Assembly: GCA_947496465.1 (NCBI GenBank) | Contig: CANMCX010000016.1 | Location: 1 to 64,000, forward strand | Direction of reading: 5' to 3' | Origin: Marinifilum_A sediminis | Lineage (GTDB): Bacteria; Bacteroidota; Bacteroidia; Bacteroidales; Marinifilaceae | Length of the DNA: 64,000 nucleotides | Part shown: positions 45,430 through 53,883 of the stretch, one piece after another | How the letters are laid out: each line of letters begins with the position of its first letter | Numbering within the stretch: position 1 is the stretch's first letter | Made by a program: the position numbers and the translations under genes | The notes under the pieces: generated by a model | The model's database searches: none | The model's input: only the letters and a program-made list of their open reading frames with translations | What the model was told of the DNA's origin: nothing

Positions 45430-47862
45430 TTAACTGCTTATTCTGATGATATCTCCAAAAATACCACAGGCTGTCACCTCTGCTCCAGCTCCAGCGCCTT
45501 TCACTATTAATGGTTGGTCATCATACCATATTGTATTCAATGAAATCACATTGTCTTTTCCATGAATATCATAGAATGGGTGATCCGGCGTTACCTCTTT
45601 CATACCTACATTTGCTTTACCATCTTTAAATGAAGCAATGTATCGGTATCGGATATTTTTCTCTTTCATCACCTTCCGCCATCCTTCAAAGTAATCGTTA
45701 TTTGTTTCTAAATCTTTCAATAACTCTTCAGCAGTACTTCCGTTTAAACACGATTTAGGAATCATTGGCTGATGTTCTACATCTTCCACCTCCAACGGAT
45801 AGCCAGCTTCTCTCGATAAAATCAATAATTTTCTAAGCACATCCATACCACTTAAATCAATCTTAGGATCCGGTTCAGTAAATCCCTGTTCCATTGCCAT
45901 TTTAACTGCCTCAGAAAAGGATTTACCATTATTGAATTCATTCATGATGAAATTCAAACTTCCGGAAACAACCGCATCAATACCTACAATTTTATCGCCA
46001 GTATCAATCAAGTTATTGATCGTATTTATTACGGGCAAACCTGCACCAACATTACTTTCAAACATGAATTCAACGTTGTGCTTTTTAGCCGCCATTTTTA
46101 TTCTTTTGTAATTTTCAAAATCTGAGGAGGCTGCAATCTTATTACAAGCGACAATCGAAACAGTTGAATTTAAAACTTGCTGGTAAATTTTACTTACATG
46201 TTCGCTTGCCGTTATATCAACAAAAACGCTATTGCGTAGGTTTGCCTGATCCATTCTTTGAACAAATTCTTGCAAATCGGCTGGCTCACCCTCAACATTC
46301 AACTTTTCAGACCAATTCGTAAGTAATTTTTCATCATCTGAAAAATACATTTTTCTGCTATTGCTAATTCCGCGAACAATTAACTGTATTCCCTTTTCCT
46401 CTATTAAAAAATCATATTGATTTTTAATGAATTCAAGCAGCTTACTTCCAACATTTCCAACTCCAGCAATATACAGATTTACCTTTTTATAAGTGGTATC
46501 GAAGAATTCCTCATGAATAACATTCAAAACTTTTTTGATATCCTTGGTTGGAACCATAAAAGTCAGATTCATTTCGTTTCCTCCCTGAGCCATAGCACGA
46601 ATGTTTACGCCATTCTTCCCAAGAACACTAAACACTTTACCTGATATTCCCGGTGTAAATCCCATATCTTCACCAACGATAGCAACAATTGAAAGATCTT
46701 CCTCCACTCCCGGATCATTTACCAAGTTCATTTTAATCTCCATAGCAAACTCATCACGAACTGCTTCAATTGCCTGTTCCGAATCATCCTTATGAATTCC
46801 AACACTTATGCTATGTTCCGAAGATGCCTGAGTAATAAGAACAACATTAATTTTACTTAGAGCCAAACAAGTAAAAAATCGAGATGCAAAACCACTTATC
46901 CCAACCATACCACTACCAGATAAAGTAAACAAGTTGATATTATTTACAGAAGATAATCCTCTAACAACGGAACGAATCTCGCCAGGAGTTTTACTTATTA
47001 AAGTTCCTTCATCCTTTGGTGCAAAAGTGTTTTTTATTCGAACATTAATCTGATTCTGAACAACTGGAATCAATGTTGGAGGGTAAATAACCTTTGCTCC
47101 AAAATGGGAAAGTTCCATGGCTTCCTGAAAAGACATTCTCTTGATTGGCTTAGCTTGCGATACCAATCTCGGATCAGCATTATACATACCACTCACATCG
47201 GTCCAAATTTCAAGCTCCGAACAACTTAAGCCTGCAGCTAATATTGCAGCGGTATAATCCGATCCTCCTCGTCCTAAAAGAGTCATTTCGCCTTTCTGCC
47301 CCGAAGCAATAAAGCCAGGAAAAACAGCAACCTCAAAATCCTTTTGTTTAATCGATTCAAGGTTTTCATTAGTTTGCTCGCTATTCAGATAAACTCCCTT
47401 GCCATTTTGGGTTTTAATAAACTCTCTCGAATCACAATAAATAGCATCAATTCCTGACACCTTAAGATATTCTGAAATAATAGCAGATGACAACAATTCC
47501 CCGGACCCCATAACAGTACTTCTCACTTTCTCCGAAATATCCTGAAGTAAATAGACACCCTTTAAAACTTCCTCAAGTTCATTAAACTTGATTTTTACAG
47601 TATCACAAACCTTACCTGATAAATATAATTCTTGAATAACTCCAAAGTGCCTATTCTTTAAATTCTCTAAAGCCTTCTCGTAATCTTTGTTTCGATCACA
47701 AGACAAACTAATGCATCGTTCCAAATCATCTGTAACTCCGCCAAAAGCTGACACAACTACAACTTGCTTACAGCTCTCATTATTCTGCTTAATGATTTCC
47801 ATTACCCGTTTGCAATTTTCTGCATTAGCAACCGAGCTTCCTCCAAATTTTAAAACTTTCAT
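45430..47862 (-). CDS. thrA: bifunctional aspartokinase / homoserine dehydrogenase
   Basis: An 810-residue fusion. The N-terminal aspartokinase (about 1-290) starts with KVLKFGGSSVA and contains LGRGGSDYTAA. Two ACT-type regulatory domains follow (about 310-450, with IVGEDMGFTPGISG), usually the site of threonine feedback. The C-terminal homoserine dehydrogenase (about 455-810) has the nucleotide-binding motif IAGVGNVGSKL and the GAGAGAEVTACGIFGD block near the end. It catalyses the first and third steps of the aspartate pathway. A Thr/Ile/Met-rich leader peptide 195 bp upstream points to attenuation. Confidence 0.95.
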   Translation of the reverse strand: MKVLKFGGSSVANAENCKRVMEIIKQNNESCKQVVVVSAFGGVTDDLERCISLSCDRNKDYEKALENLKNRHFGVIQELYLSGKVCDTVKIKFNELEEVLKGVYLLQDISEKVRSTVMGSGELLSSAIISEYLKVSGIDAIYCDSREFIKTQNGKGVYLNSEQTNENLESIKQKDFEVAVFPGFIASGQKGEMTLLGRGGSDYTAAILAAGLSCSELEIWTDVSGMYNADPRLVSQAKPIKRMSFQEAMELSHFGAKVIYPPTLIPVVQNQINVRIKNTFAPKDEGTLISKTPGEIRSVVRGLSSVNNINLFTLSGSGMVGISGFASRFFTCLALSKINVVLITQASSEHSISVGIHKDDSEQAIEAVRDEFAMEIKMNLVNDPGVEEDLSIVAIVGEDMGFTPGISGKVFSVLGKNGVNIRAMAQGGNEMNLTFMVPTKDIKKVLNVIHEEFFDTTYKKVNLYIAGVGNVGSKLLEFIKNQYDFLIEEKGIQLIVRGISNSRKMYFSDDEKLLTNWSEKLNVEGEPADLQEFVQRMDQANLRNSVFVDITASEHVSKIYQQVLNSTVSIVACNKIAASSDFENYKRIKMAAKKHNVEFMFESNVGAGLPVINTINNLIDTGDKIVGIDAVVSGSLNFIMNEFNNGKSFSEAVKMAMEQGFTEPDPKIDLSGMDVLRKLLILSREAGYPLEVEDVEHQPMIPKSCLNGSTAEELLKDLETNNDYFEGWRKVMKEKNIRYRYIASFKDGKANVGMKEVTPDHPFYDIHGKDNVISLNTIWYDDQPLIVKGAGAGAEVTACGIFGDIIRISS

Positions 47863-48056
47863 GTTTTTGATTTCTTCTGATGACTTCCTCTCCGTACAAA
47901 TGTCAATTCTATCATCAATTATTAAATATTGGTTATAGTTAAATTAATAGTCTAACACAAAGAAAATTACGCGATATTATTGTGGTTGCATAATTCTATT
48001 TATGAACTTTTGAGTATAAACTCTCCCCTTTGGTGATATGTAATTATATAAACCCC
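47863..48056 (-). promoter_or_regulatory. thr leader region: candidate attenuator
   Basis: On the minus strand the leader peptide's stop codon overlaps a hairpin AACCC-TTTAGG-GGGTT (48051-48066). Downstream, CCAAAGGGG (48025-48033) could instead pair with the CCCTTT of that hairpin, giving mutually exclusive folds. I could not find an unambiguous terminator with a long T-run, so the precise mechanism is open. Confidence 0.45.
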
Positions 48057-48179
48057 CTAAAGGGTTGTTGTGGTAGGTGTAATTGTTGCAGTAATATTCA
48101 TCGAAATAAAATGCATAGAATAGCGCATACCTCTAGTTGGCATGTGCATCATTGATTCTATGTTAGTCATTTTATTCAT
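48057..48179 (-). CDS. thr operon leader peptide
   Basis: A 40-codon open frame from ATG (48177-48179) to TAG (48057-48059). It contains eight Thr and five Ile, with the run ITATITPTTTTL at its end, and eight Met. Thr, Ile and Met are the products of the aspartate pathway that the thrA-thrB-thrC operon feeds. This mirrors enterobacterial thrL, whose ribosome stalls at Thr/Ile codons when these are scarce. The resemblance is in composition and position; there is no sequence homology to claim. Downstream in-frame ATG codons (for example 48168-48170) could also start it. Confidence 0.75.
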   Translation of the reverse strand: MNKMTNIESMMHMPTRGMRYSMHFISMNITATITPTTTTL

Positions 48180-48209
48180 TATTTGATATTACCTCATTCT
48201 TAAGAGAAT

Positions 48210-48217
48210 CAAATATA
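48210..48217 (-). promoter_or_regulatory. thr operon -7 element
   Basis: TATATTTG on the minus strand, matching TAnnTTTG exactly, 30 bp before the leader ATG. Upstream at the expected distance is only TTTC (48241-48244), an imperfect -33 element. Confidence 0.55.
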
Positions 48218-48458
48218 GAAATTTTTTAAAGTAGAATACCGAAATCACTGAAAATCTTTCGAAAAAATAACACAGAATTAACATCATCACACTTTATTAC
48301 AGCCAATAAAACTTGTTGATTAACGAATCATTTTAAAAATAGCAACTGCCAAATCACCAATATTAATAACTATTTACCAGTCGTTTAATAAATCTTAATT
48401 AGAATCATTCCATATAAAAGTCGTAAATTGGGTTTTTATTCACTAAAACATATTTGTC

Positions 48459-49190
48459 ATGAAAAAGAGGATTATGCTCTTGTCTGCGTTTTTGTTTTTT
48501 GCATTTATCGCATTTGGACAGGAGAAAGAGGAGAAAAAGACGATTGTAGTAGAAAGTGTTTACATTTTACCTAAAAGAGGTATGGCTGACGAATTTGAAA
48601 AAGCCATTAAATCTCACAACGAAAAATTCCACCCTGAAGGAGATCATGTTGCTGGTTTAAGAAGAGTAGATTACGGTTTGAAAGCTGGCTGGTACGTCTG
48701 GATAATGGGACCTACCACCTACGCCGCATTAGATTCCAGACCAACAAAAGAAAATGGTCATGAAGAAGATTGGAATAAAAATATTGATCCGTTAGTTGAA
48801 AAATATGGTGCTGTTAGCTTATGGAATTTTAACGAGAAACTCTCCTTTGGAAAAGATCTTGTTATGAATTCTAAACATTACGAAGCATGGGCAGTTGATT
48901 TAAAAAGAGGTCAGTATTACAGGTTTAAAGCTATTGCAAAGAAACTCATGAAAACTTCTGAAAATCTCGGAGTTGCCTTTTTGGTTTTTAACAATCCACT
49001 TCATACTCCTAAAAGTGCAGATATTGGATTGGTTTGGAATTTTGACAGTTATGAAGCCTGGTCGCAGGACATTGGATTTATGAAAGAGTTTGAAAAATTA
49101 TATGGTAAGGGAAGTTGGCAAAACATGCTTGATGAATGGTATGACATTCTTGTTGATTACAATGCTGAGCTTCGAACAATTGTAAAATAA
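48459..49190 (+). CDS. secreted protein of unknown function
   Basis: A 243-residue protein with a clear signal peptide (MKKRIMLLSAFLFFAFIAFGQ). The mature part looks like two repeats of a ferredoxin-like alpha/beta module (VYILPKRGMADEFEKAIKSH near 35-54; AWAVDLKRGQYYRF near 141-155), reminiscent of the dimeric alpha-beta barrel fold of stress-response monooxygenase-type proteins. No catalytic residues can be assigned. It is a single gene with a strong terminator downstream. Confidence 0.75.
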   Translation: MKKRIMLLSAFLFFAFIAFGQEKEEKKTIVVESVYILPKRGMADEFEKAIKSHNEKFHPEGDHVAGLRRVDYGLKAGWYVWIMGPTTYAALDSRPTKENGHEEDWNKNIDPLVEKYGAVSLWNFNEKLSFGKDLVMNSKHYEAWAVDLKRGQYYRFKAIAKKLMKTSENLGVAFLVFNNPLHTPKSADIGLVWNFDSYEAWSQDIGFMKEFEKLYGKGSWQNMLDEWYDILVDYNAELRTIVK

Positions 49191-49212
49191 TAAGCATTTT
49201 TTTTCGATAATA

Positions 49213-49242
49213 ATACCGATAAGATATTTCTTATCGGTATTT
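49213..49242 (+). terminator. intrinsic terminator
   Basis: AATACCGATAAGA pairs with TCTTATCGGTATT across a 4-nt loop and is followed by a T-run. Confidence 0.9.
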
Positions 49243-49309
49243 TTTATTTCCCCTTTGGATATTCAAAAATGATGATAATATTTGTATTACACATTCAAAA
49301 CAAAGCAAA

Positions 49310-49960
49310 ATGATAAAAGGAGTAGTATTTGATCTTGATGGCACTCTAGCCAATTCGATTGAAGATATCGCAGATTCGATGAACAAAGTACTAATAGAAA
49401 AAGATTTCCCAACACACGATTACTCCACATACAAAACCTTTGTTGGTAGAGGCGTTAAAACATTGGTAGAAAATGCACTTCCGGAAAATCACAGAACAGA
49501 GTCTGAAATTCTATCGAGCTTTAATCGCATGATGAAAGTATATGATGAGAATTGTATTGTTAAAACTTGCTTGTATCCAGGTATCCCAGAATTGTTGACC
49601 AGTCTAAGTGAAAAAAATATTAAAATCGCCGTTTTCTCGAATAAGGCAAATGAATTAACTCAAAAAGTAGTTAAAGTGCTGCTAGCCGATTGGAAACTTG
49701 AACATGTATTAGGCGCAGGTGGAGATATTCCAAGAAAGCCAGACCCAAAAGGTGCTTTACTAATAAGTGAAAAAATGGGAATTCCTCCTGAGGAATTGAT
49801 TTACGTAGGCGATTCAGGCGTAGATATGGAAACTGCACACAATTCTGGAATGCATGCAGCTGGCGTTCTTTGGGGATTTAGAGATATGGAAGAACTTCTT
49901 GAGAATGGTGCCCAAACTATTCTTGAGCACCCTATGGATTTAATCAAATCCTTAACTTAA
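49310..49960 (+). CDS. HAD-family hydrolase, phosphoglycolate phosphatase-like
   Basis: A 216-residue haloacid dehalogenase-type phosphatase. Motif I is FDLDGTLANS (7-16) with the nucleophile Asp, motif II is a Ser in IAVFSNKANE (about 103-112), motif III the Lys in PRKPDPKG, and motif IV GDSGVDMETA (about 163-172). A helical cap lies between motif I and II, as in Gph. Gph removes 2-phosphoglycolate formed in DNA repair; other sugar phosphates are possible. Its stop codon overlaps that of the convergent transporter gene. Confidence 0.9.
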   Translation: MIKGVVFDLDGTLANSIEDIADSMNKVLIEKDFPTHDYSTYKTFVGRGVKTLVENALPENHRTESEILSSFNRMMKVYDENCIVKTCLYPGIPELLTSLSEKNIKIAVFSNKANELTQKVVKVLLADWKLEHVLGAGGDIPRKPDPKGALLISEKMGIPPEELIYVGDSGVDMETAHNSGMHAAGVLWGFRDMEELLENGAQTILEHPMDLIKSLT

Positions 49961-50883
49961 TGATCATGTGATTTTTCTTGAATCACTACACTTTCATCAT
50001 CACAAAAGCCATTTATTTCAGGCTGTAAAGTCACATGATTTATTTCAAATTCATCATGCAAAAGGTGCTCCAATTTGTGGAGTACCTTATTTACTTTACT
50101 AAGTGGAAGATCCTCTTTAAAACTAATATGTGCTTCTAAATTGATTTGCTTATCATCCAATTGCCAAACATGAACGTGGTGCATATTTTCAACTTCATCT
50201 ATAGTTTTAACCTTATCGTTAATTTCATCTAAATTAATATGAACGGGTGCAAATTGCATTAATATGCGAACACTTTCCAAGATCAATCCCCAACTTGAAT
50301 ACACCAAATACAATGCGATTGCGATTGAAAGAACACTATCTACCCAGGCAACATCCCAAAAAGTCATAGCCAAACCACCTAAAACAACGGCAACAGACGA
50401 AACCATATCTGATAATAAATGTAAATACGCCGACCGCATATTGATGTTGTCTTTCGCATCATTCTTTACTAGTAATACACTTAATCCATTTAAAATAATA
50501 GAAGCTACACCAAGTATAATTACCAATCCCGATTGAATTTCCTGAGGTTCTGAAAAACGTCCAATGGCTTCTTTTAGAAGGAAAAAAGCAATTACAATTA
50601 ATGATACTGCATTTATTAATGCAGCTAATATTTCAGCTCGTTTATATCCATAAGTTTGTCGGGCAGTTTGTTTTCGTCCAGATAATTTACTTGCAAACCA
50701 ACTTATTATCAATGCCAATACATCCGAAAAATTATGCATTGCATCCGACATCAACGCCAAACTTCCTGAAATAAAACCACCTACAACTTGGGCTACTGTA
50801 ATTCCAATATTCAATAATATTGCAATCCCTAAATTTCTACCTTTAAGCTGTCCGTGATCGTGAGAATGATTGTGTTTCCCCAT
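49957..50883 (-). CDS. cation diffusion facilitator (Zn/Co/Cd efflux)
   Basis: A 308-residue CDF transporter that exports Zn2+ and similar metals by proton exchange. A His-rich N-terminus (HNHSHDHG) is followed by six transmembrane helices. The metal site is visible as MSDAMHNFSD in helix 2 and HLLSDMVSS in helix 5. The cytoplasmic C-terminal domain (about 215-300) ends in another His-rich stretch. The start at 50881-50883 gives the usual MGKHNHSHDHG; an ATG at 50893-50895 is an alternative. It is a single gene, convergent with the HAD gene. Confidence 0.9.
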   Translation of the reverse strand: MGKHNHSHDHGQLKGRNLGIAILLNIGITVAQVVGGFISGSLALMSDAMHNFSDVLALIISWFASKLSGRKQTARQTYGYKRAEILAALINAVSLIVIAFFLLKEAIGRFSEPQEIQSGLVIILGVASIILNGLSVLLVKNDAKDNINMRSAYLHLLSDMVSSVAVVLGGLAMTFWDVAWVDSVLSIAIALYLVYSSWGLILESVRILMQFAPVHINLDEINDKVKTIDEVENMHHVHVWQLDDKQINLEAHISFKEDLPLSKVNKVLHKLEHLLHDEFEINHVTLQPEINGFCDDESVVIQEKSHDH

Positions 50884-51086
50884 TTTTAAATTCATTTGAT
50901 CTACTACAAATATAACAATGCAATCTATTTTTTAATCAAACTAATTATAAATAGGCTCTCAATTTTTCTATCAAATTAAAATTCCTTTTGCCAATACAAT
51001 TCATAAATCCCTGATACCATCGGGTGTTTACGAGTTTCACACTATTTTAACGAAAACGTTAGCACAAGAATAGAAACACATACACA

Positions 51087-51116
51087 TTTGTAGATTCATT
51101 AATATTAATATCTTTA
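51087..51116 (+). promoter_or_regulatory. candidate promoter of the Moco operon
   Basis: TTTG (51087-51090) is followed after 18 bp by TATCTTTA (51109-51116), one mismatch from TAnnTTTG. A start near 51122 would place the whole riboswitch in the transcript. Confidence 0.5.
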
Positions 51117-51133
51117 CCCCATTAATAATAGTT

Positions 51134-51257
51134 TAACTCCGAGTTTATCATTTCTAAACAACTATTTTTTTAGAAGCACGAATGATAAACCGATGGGTAA
51201 ATTTGGAAACGAATTTGCCTCCCGCAGGATTGTAAATCCAAAATTGGAAAGGAGAAA
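51134..51257 (+). ncRNA. Moco (molybdenum cofactor) riboswitch-like aptamer
   Basis: The segment has the arrangement I associate with the Moco RNA family: an outer CTCC (51137-51140) closing with GGAG (51251-51254), a long arm GTTTATCATT/AATGATAAAC, then GGGTAA...GGAAACG...GCCTCCCGCAGG, a small GGATT/AATCC hairpin and a final TTGGAAAGGAG. It directly precedes a molybdopterin operon. I identified it from memory of the consensus and from context, not by a covariance search. Confidence 0.72.
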
Positions 51258-51325
51258 TGTTTTATTGTAAGAATAAATAGTTTTATTGTACTATACAATT
51301 TAGCATTGATTCTTAGAGACATGAA

Positions 51326-51361
51326 CCTTCAATTCTGCACTGAATTGGAGGATTTTTTTTT
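51326..51361 (+). terminator. riboswitch-controlled terminator touching the start codon
   Basis: CCTTCAATTC (51326-51335) pairs with GAATTGGAGG (51342-51351), followed by nine T (51353-51361) and immediately by the ATG at 51362. The left arm can also pair with AATTG-GA-AAGG (51242-51252) at the end of the aptamer. The two states are mutually exclusive, which is the expected layout for ligand-induced termination. Confidence 0.8.
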
Positions 51362-51904
51362 ATGGAATTAAGAGAGAACATACTACTAATTGCAGGAACA
51401 GGTCAAAATGTTGGTAAAACACTTTTTGCCTGCAAATTGATTGATCAATTAAAAGATGAACATTCAATTGTTAGTATTAAAATTTGTCCACATTTCCATG
51501 AATTAAAATCTGAAGCAATGATTTTAAAAAAGAATGAAAACTATACAATTACAAAGGAGACAACAACAGAACACAACAAGGATAGTAACAGAATGCTAAA
51601 AGCCGGAAGCAATGCAGTTTACTTCGTTCAAACCAAAGATGAATATTTATCTGAAGTTCTCTCTTTTTTTGATAAATTTATAAACATTACTACACCTGTA
51701 ATAATTGAATCGGGTGGATTAAGAGAACTGCTTACACCAGGACTTTTTTTAATGATAAAAAATAAAAACAGTAACCAAACAAAACCCAAAACCGAAAAAT
51801 ATTTGCATTTAGCAGATCGTAAAATTGAATTTAATGGTGATACATTCAATTTCGATCCAGCAAGAGTGAAATTTGCAAATAATAAATGGGGGATAAAAAA
51901 CTAA
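51362..51904 (+). CDS. MobB-like P-loop protein
   Basis: A 180-residue P-loop NTPase with Walker A AGTGQNVGKTLFA (12-24). The early KICPHFHELK and IIESGGLRELL segments resemble MobB, which helps attach GMP to molybdopterin, though MobB proper has a different middle. It is the first gene of the molybdopterin operon, 4 bp before moeA, and the start codon follows directly on the riboswitch terminator. The family call is moderate; a role in cofactor maturation is inferred from context. There is no mobA in the window. Confidence 0.68.
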   Translation: MELRENILLIAGTGQNVGKTLFACKLIDQLKDEHSIVSIKICPHFHELKSEAMILKKNENYTITKETTTEHNKDSNRMLKAGSNAVYFVQTKDEYLSEVLSFFDKFINITTPVIIESGGLRELLTPGLFLMIKNKNSNQTKPKTEKYLHLADRKIEFNGDTFNFDPARVKFANNKWGIKN

Positions 51905-51908
51905 CACT

Positions 51909-53084
51909 ATGATAACCTTTCACGAAGCTCTAAAAACGGTTAAACATGCCACTAAAAAACTGGAAAAAGAACACATTGATATTTCAGATTGCTTAAACCG
52001 TGTTTTGGCTGAAGATGTTTGTTCAGACATGTGCATTCCTCCTTTTAATAAGTCGGCAATGGATGGATATGCCTGCAAAAAATCAGACTTAAAAGAAAAT
52101 CTGGAAGTACTTGAAGTTGTAGCTGCAGGAACTGCCCCAAGTCTGTCAATTGGTGACAAGCAGTGTTCTAAAATTATGACTGGTGCTATGGTTCCTGATG
52201 GAGCTGATACTGTAATAATGGTTGAACACACAGAAGAAATAAACAATAACTTAATTCGATTTACAAAAGAAGATTCCAAATCTAATATTTGTATAAAAGG
52301 AGAAGATATTGAAGAAAATGATGTTGTTTTAAGCAAAGGAACACGCTTAAAATCGCAACACATCTCTGTATTAGCAACAGTTGGTTGTGCTAAACCTTTG
52401 GTATACAAACAGCCAAAAGTAGCAACAATTGCGACAGGAAGTGAGTTGGTAGAGCCTCATGAGAAACCAAATCAATCACAAATTAGAAACGTTAACTCAT
52501 GGCAATTGCAAGCTCAATTGCAAAAAATGGGCATTACGGGCAATTATCAAGGCATTGTTTCAGATTCTAAGGATGCAACCAAAGAAGCCATGATAAAATG
52601 TATTGAAGAAAATGACATTTTGATCATTTCCGGTGGCGTTTCTGTTGGAGATTACGATTACGTCCCACAGATACTAAAGGAGCTCGGATTTAATATCTGG
52701 TTTCACACATTAGCGGTAAAGCCTGGAAAACACACTGTGTTTGCTGCCAAGGATGGAAAGTATGTATTCGGCATGCCAGGAAATCCGGTTTCTTCATTTG
52801 TTCAATTTGAATTATTGGGTAAGCCTCTGTTGTATCGATTGATGGGTCACAATTACAATGCACCAATGGTAAGAATGCCAATCTCTCAAGATTATAAGAG
52901 GAAAAGAACCGACAGACTCGAGTTCATTCCTGTACGATTTAATGCAAACAACAGAGTGGTTCCCATTAAATATCACGGATCGGCTCATATAAATGCATTT
53001 ACACTTGCTGACGGCATTATGGCTGTTCCGCGAGAAGTTGACGAATTTACCGAAGGAGAATTTGTACATGTTAGACAATTATAA
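51909..53084 (+). CDS. moeA: molybdopterin molybdenumtransferase MoeA
   Basis: A 391-residue enzyme that inserts molybdenum (or tungsten) into adenylated molybdopterin. Hallmarks are PFNKSAMDGYACKK (about 47-60), the MTGAMVPDGADTVIMVE block (about 89-105), KGEDIEE (about 128-134), the MPT-binding loop ISGGVSVGDYDYV (about 239-251) and FGMPGNPVSSFVQFE (about 285-299). Length is normal. Its last 17 bp overlap the start of moaA. Confidence 0.93.
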   Translation: MITFHEALKTVKHATKKLEKEHIDISDCLNRVLAEDVCSDMCIPPFNKSAMDGYACKKSDLKENLEVLEVVAAGTAPSLSIGDKQCSKIMTGAMVPDGADTVIMVEHTEEINNNLIRFTKEDSKSNICIKGEDIEENDVVLSKGTRLKSQHISVLATVGCAKPLVYKQPKVATIATGSELVEPHEKPNQSQIRNVNSWQLQAQLQKMGITGNYQGIVSDSKDATKEAMIKCIEENDILIISGGVSVGDYDYVPQILKELGFNIWFHTLAVKPGKHTVFAAKDGKYVFGMPGNPVSSFVQFELLGKPLLYRLMGHNYNAPMVRMPISQDYKRKRTDRLEFIPVRFNANNRVVPIKYHGSAHINAFTLADGIMAVPREVDEFTEGEFVHVRQL

Positions 53085-53868
53085 AAGAAATATCAACTAC
53101 CTGAGAATTTCGGTAACCGATAGATGTAACTTAAGATGCACCTATTGTATGCCCGAAGAGGGTATTGACTTAATCGCTCATGAAGAAGTTCTAAGCTTTG
53201 AGCAAATTGTAGATTTTATAAAAGAGGCTGTCTCAACCGGAATTAATAAAATTCGATTAACCGGAGGAGAACCTTTGGTTAGAAAAGGCATTATCGATTT
53301 GGTTCAACAAATTGCACAAATACCTGGCATTGAAGATTTGGCTATGACAACAAATGGTATTTTGTTGGAAAAATATGCTGCAGATTTGGCTAAAGCTGGA
53401 TTGAATCGAGTAAATATCAGTTTAGATACTCTTAATGCCAAAAAGTACAAAACAATTACTCGTTTAGGTGATATCGAAGATGTTTTTAAAGGTATTAAAG
53501 CTGCCAAAAATGCAGGTTTACATCCTGTAAAAATAAACTGTGTTCGCATGCCAGATGCAGATCTTGACGACATTGAAGCACTCAGAAAATATTGCTCTCA
53601 AAATGATCTGGACTTGCGTTTTATCAAACAAATGGATTTGGCTACCGGCGAATTCTCGATTGTTGAAGGCGGTAAAGGTGGCAATTGTCAGGAATGCAAC
53701 AGAATCAGGTTAACTGCAAATGGTAAAGTAAAACCTTGCTTATTCAATCAAAGTGAATTTGATTTAAAGCAGTTAGGAGCTAAAAAAGCAATAGATAAAT
53801 CTATAAATCAAAAACCTGAAGCTGGAACCAAAAATAAAAAAGGCAGCTTTTATGGTATTGGTGGTTAA
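53068..53868 (+). CDS. moaA: GTP 3',8-cyclase MoaA, compact form
   Basis: A 266-residue radical SAM enzyme. The ATG at 53068-53070, inside the end of moeA, has a good ribosome-binding site (GAAGGAGAA); an open frame begins earlier but has no family sequence. The SAM-cluster cysteines are C20, C24 and C27 (CNLRCTYC) and the C-terminal substrate cluster is C207, C210 and C224 (NCQECNRIRL...KPC). The protein ends in the conserved GG (GIGG). The usual length is 320-340, and about 55 residues are missing between RFIKQMD and the second cluster. The reading frame is continuous, so this is a compact variant and not a frameshift. Confidence 0.9.
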   Translation: MLDNYKRNINYLRISVTDRCNLRCTYCMPEEGIDLIAHEEVLSFEQIVDFIKEAVSTGINKIRLTGGEPLVRKGIIDLVQQIAQIPGIEDLAMTTNGILLEKYAADLAKAGLNRVNISLDTLNAKKYKTITRLGDIEDVFKGIKAAKNAGLHPVKINCVRMPDADLDDIEALRKYCSQNDLDLRFIKQMDLATGEFSIVEGGKGGNCQECNRIRLTANGKVKPCLFNQSEFDLKQLGAKKAIDKSINQKPEAGTKNKKGSFYGIGG

Positions 53869-53883
53869 TAATTAGAAATTAAG

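Larger units (their letters stand above)
50884..51361. other. intergenic region carrying the Moco-operon leader
   Basis: This 478-bp region contains the divergent promoter area of the CDF gene, a candidate promoter (51087-51116), the Moco-type riboswitch (51134-51257) and its terminator (51326-51361). No gene is seen. Confidence 0.7.

Noticed and set aside
51190..51257. Cobalamin riboswitch
   Set aside because: CCCGCA...TTGTAA resembles the B12 core, but the B12 box and GCCACT are absent and the downstream genes make molybdopterin.
51920..52408. 162-residue minus-strand ORF inside moeA
   Set aside because: It is a shadow of moeA with Ser-rich composition and no motif.
53068..53868. Frameshift or disruption of moaA
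   Set aside because: The frame is intact from the first to the last cysteine cluster and ends in the conserved GG, so a compact variant is the simpler reading.
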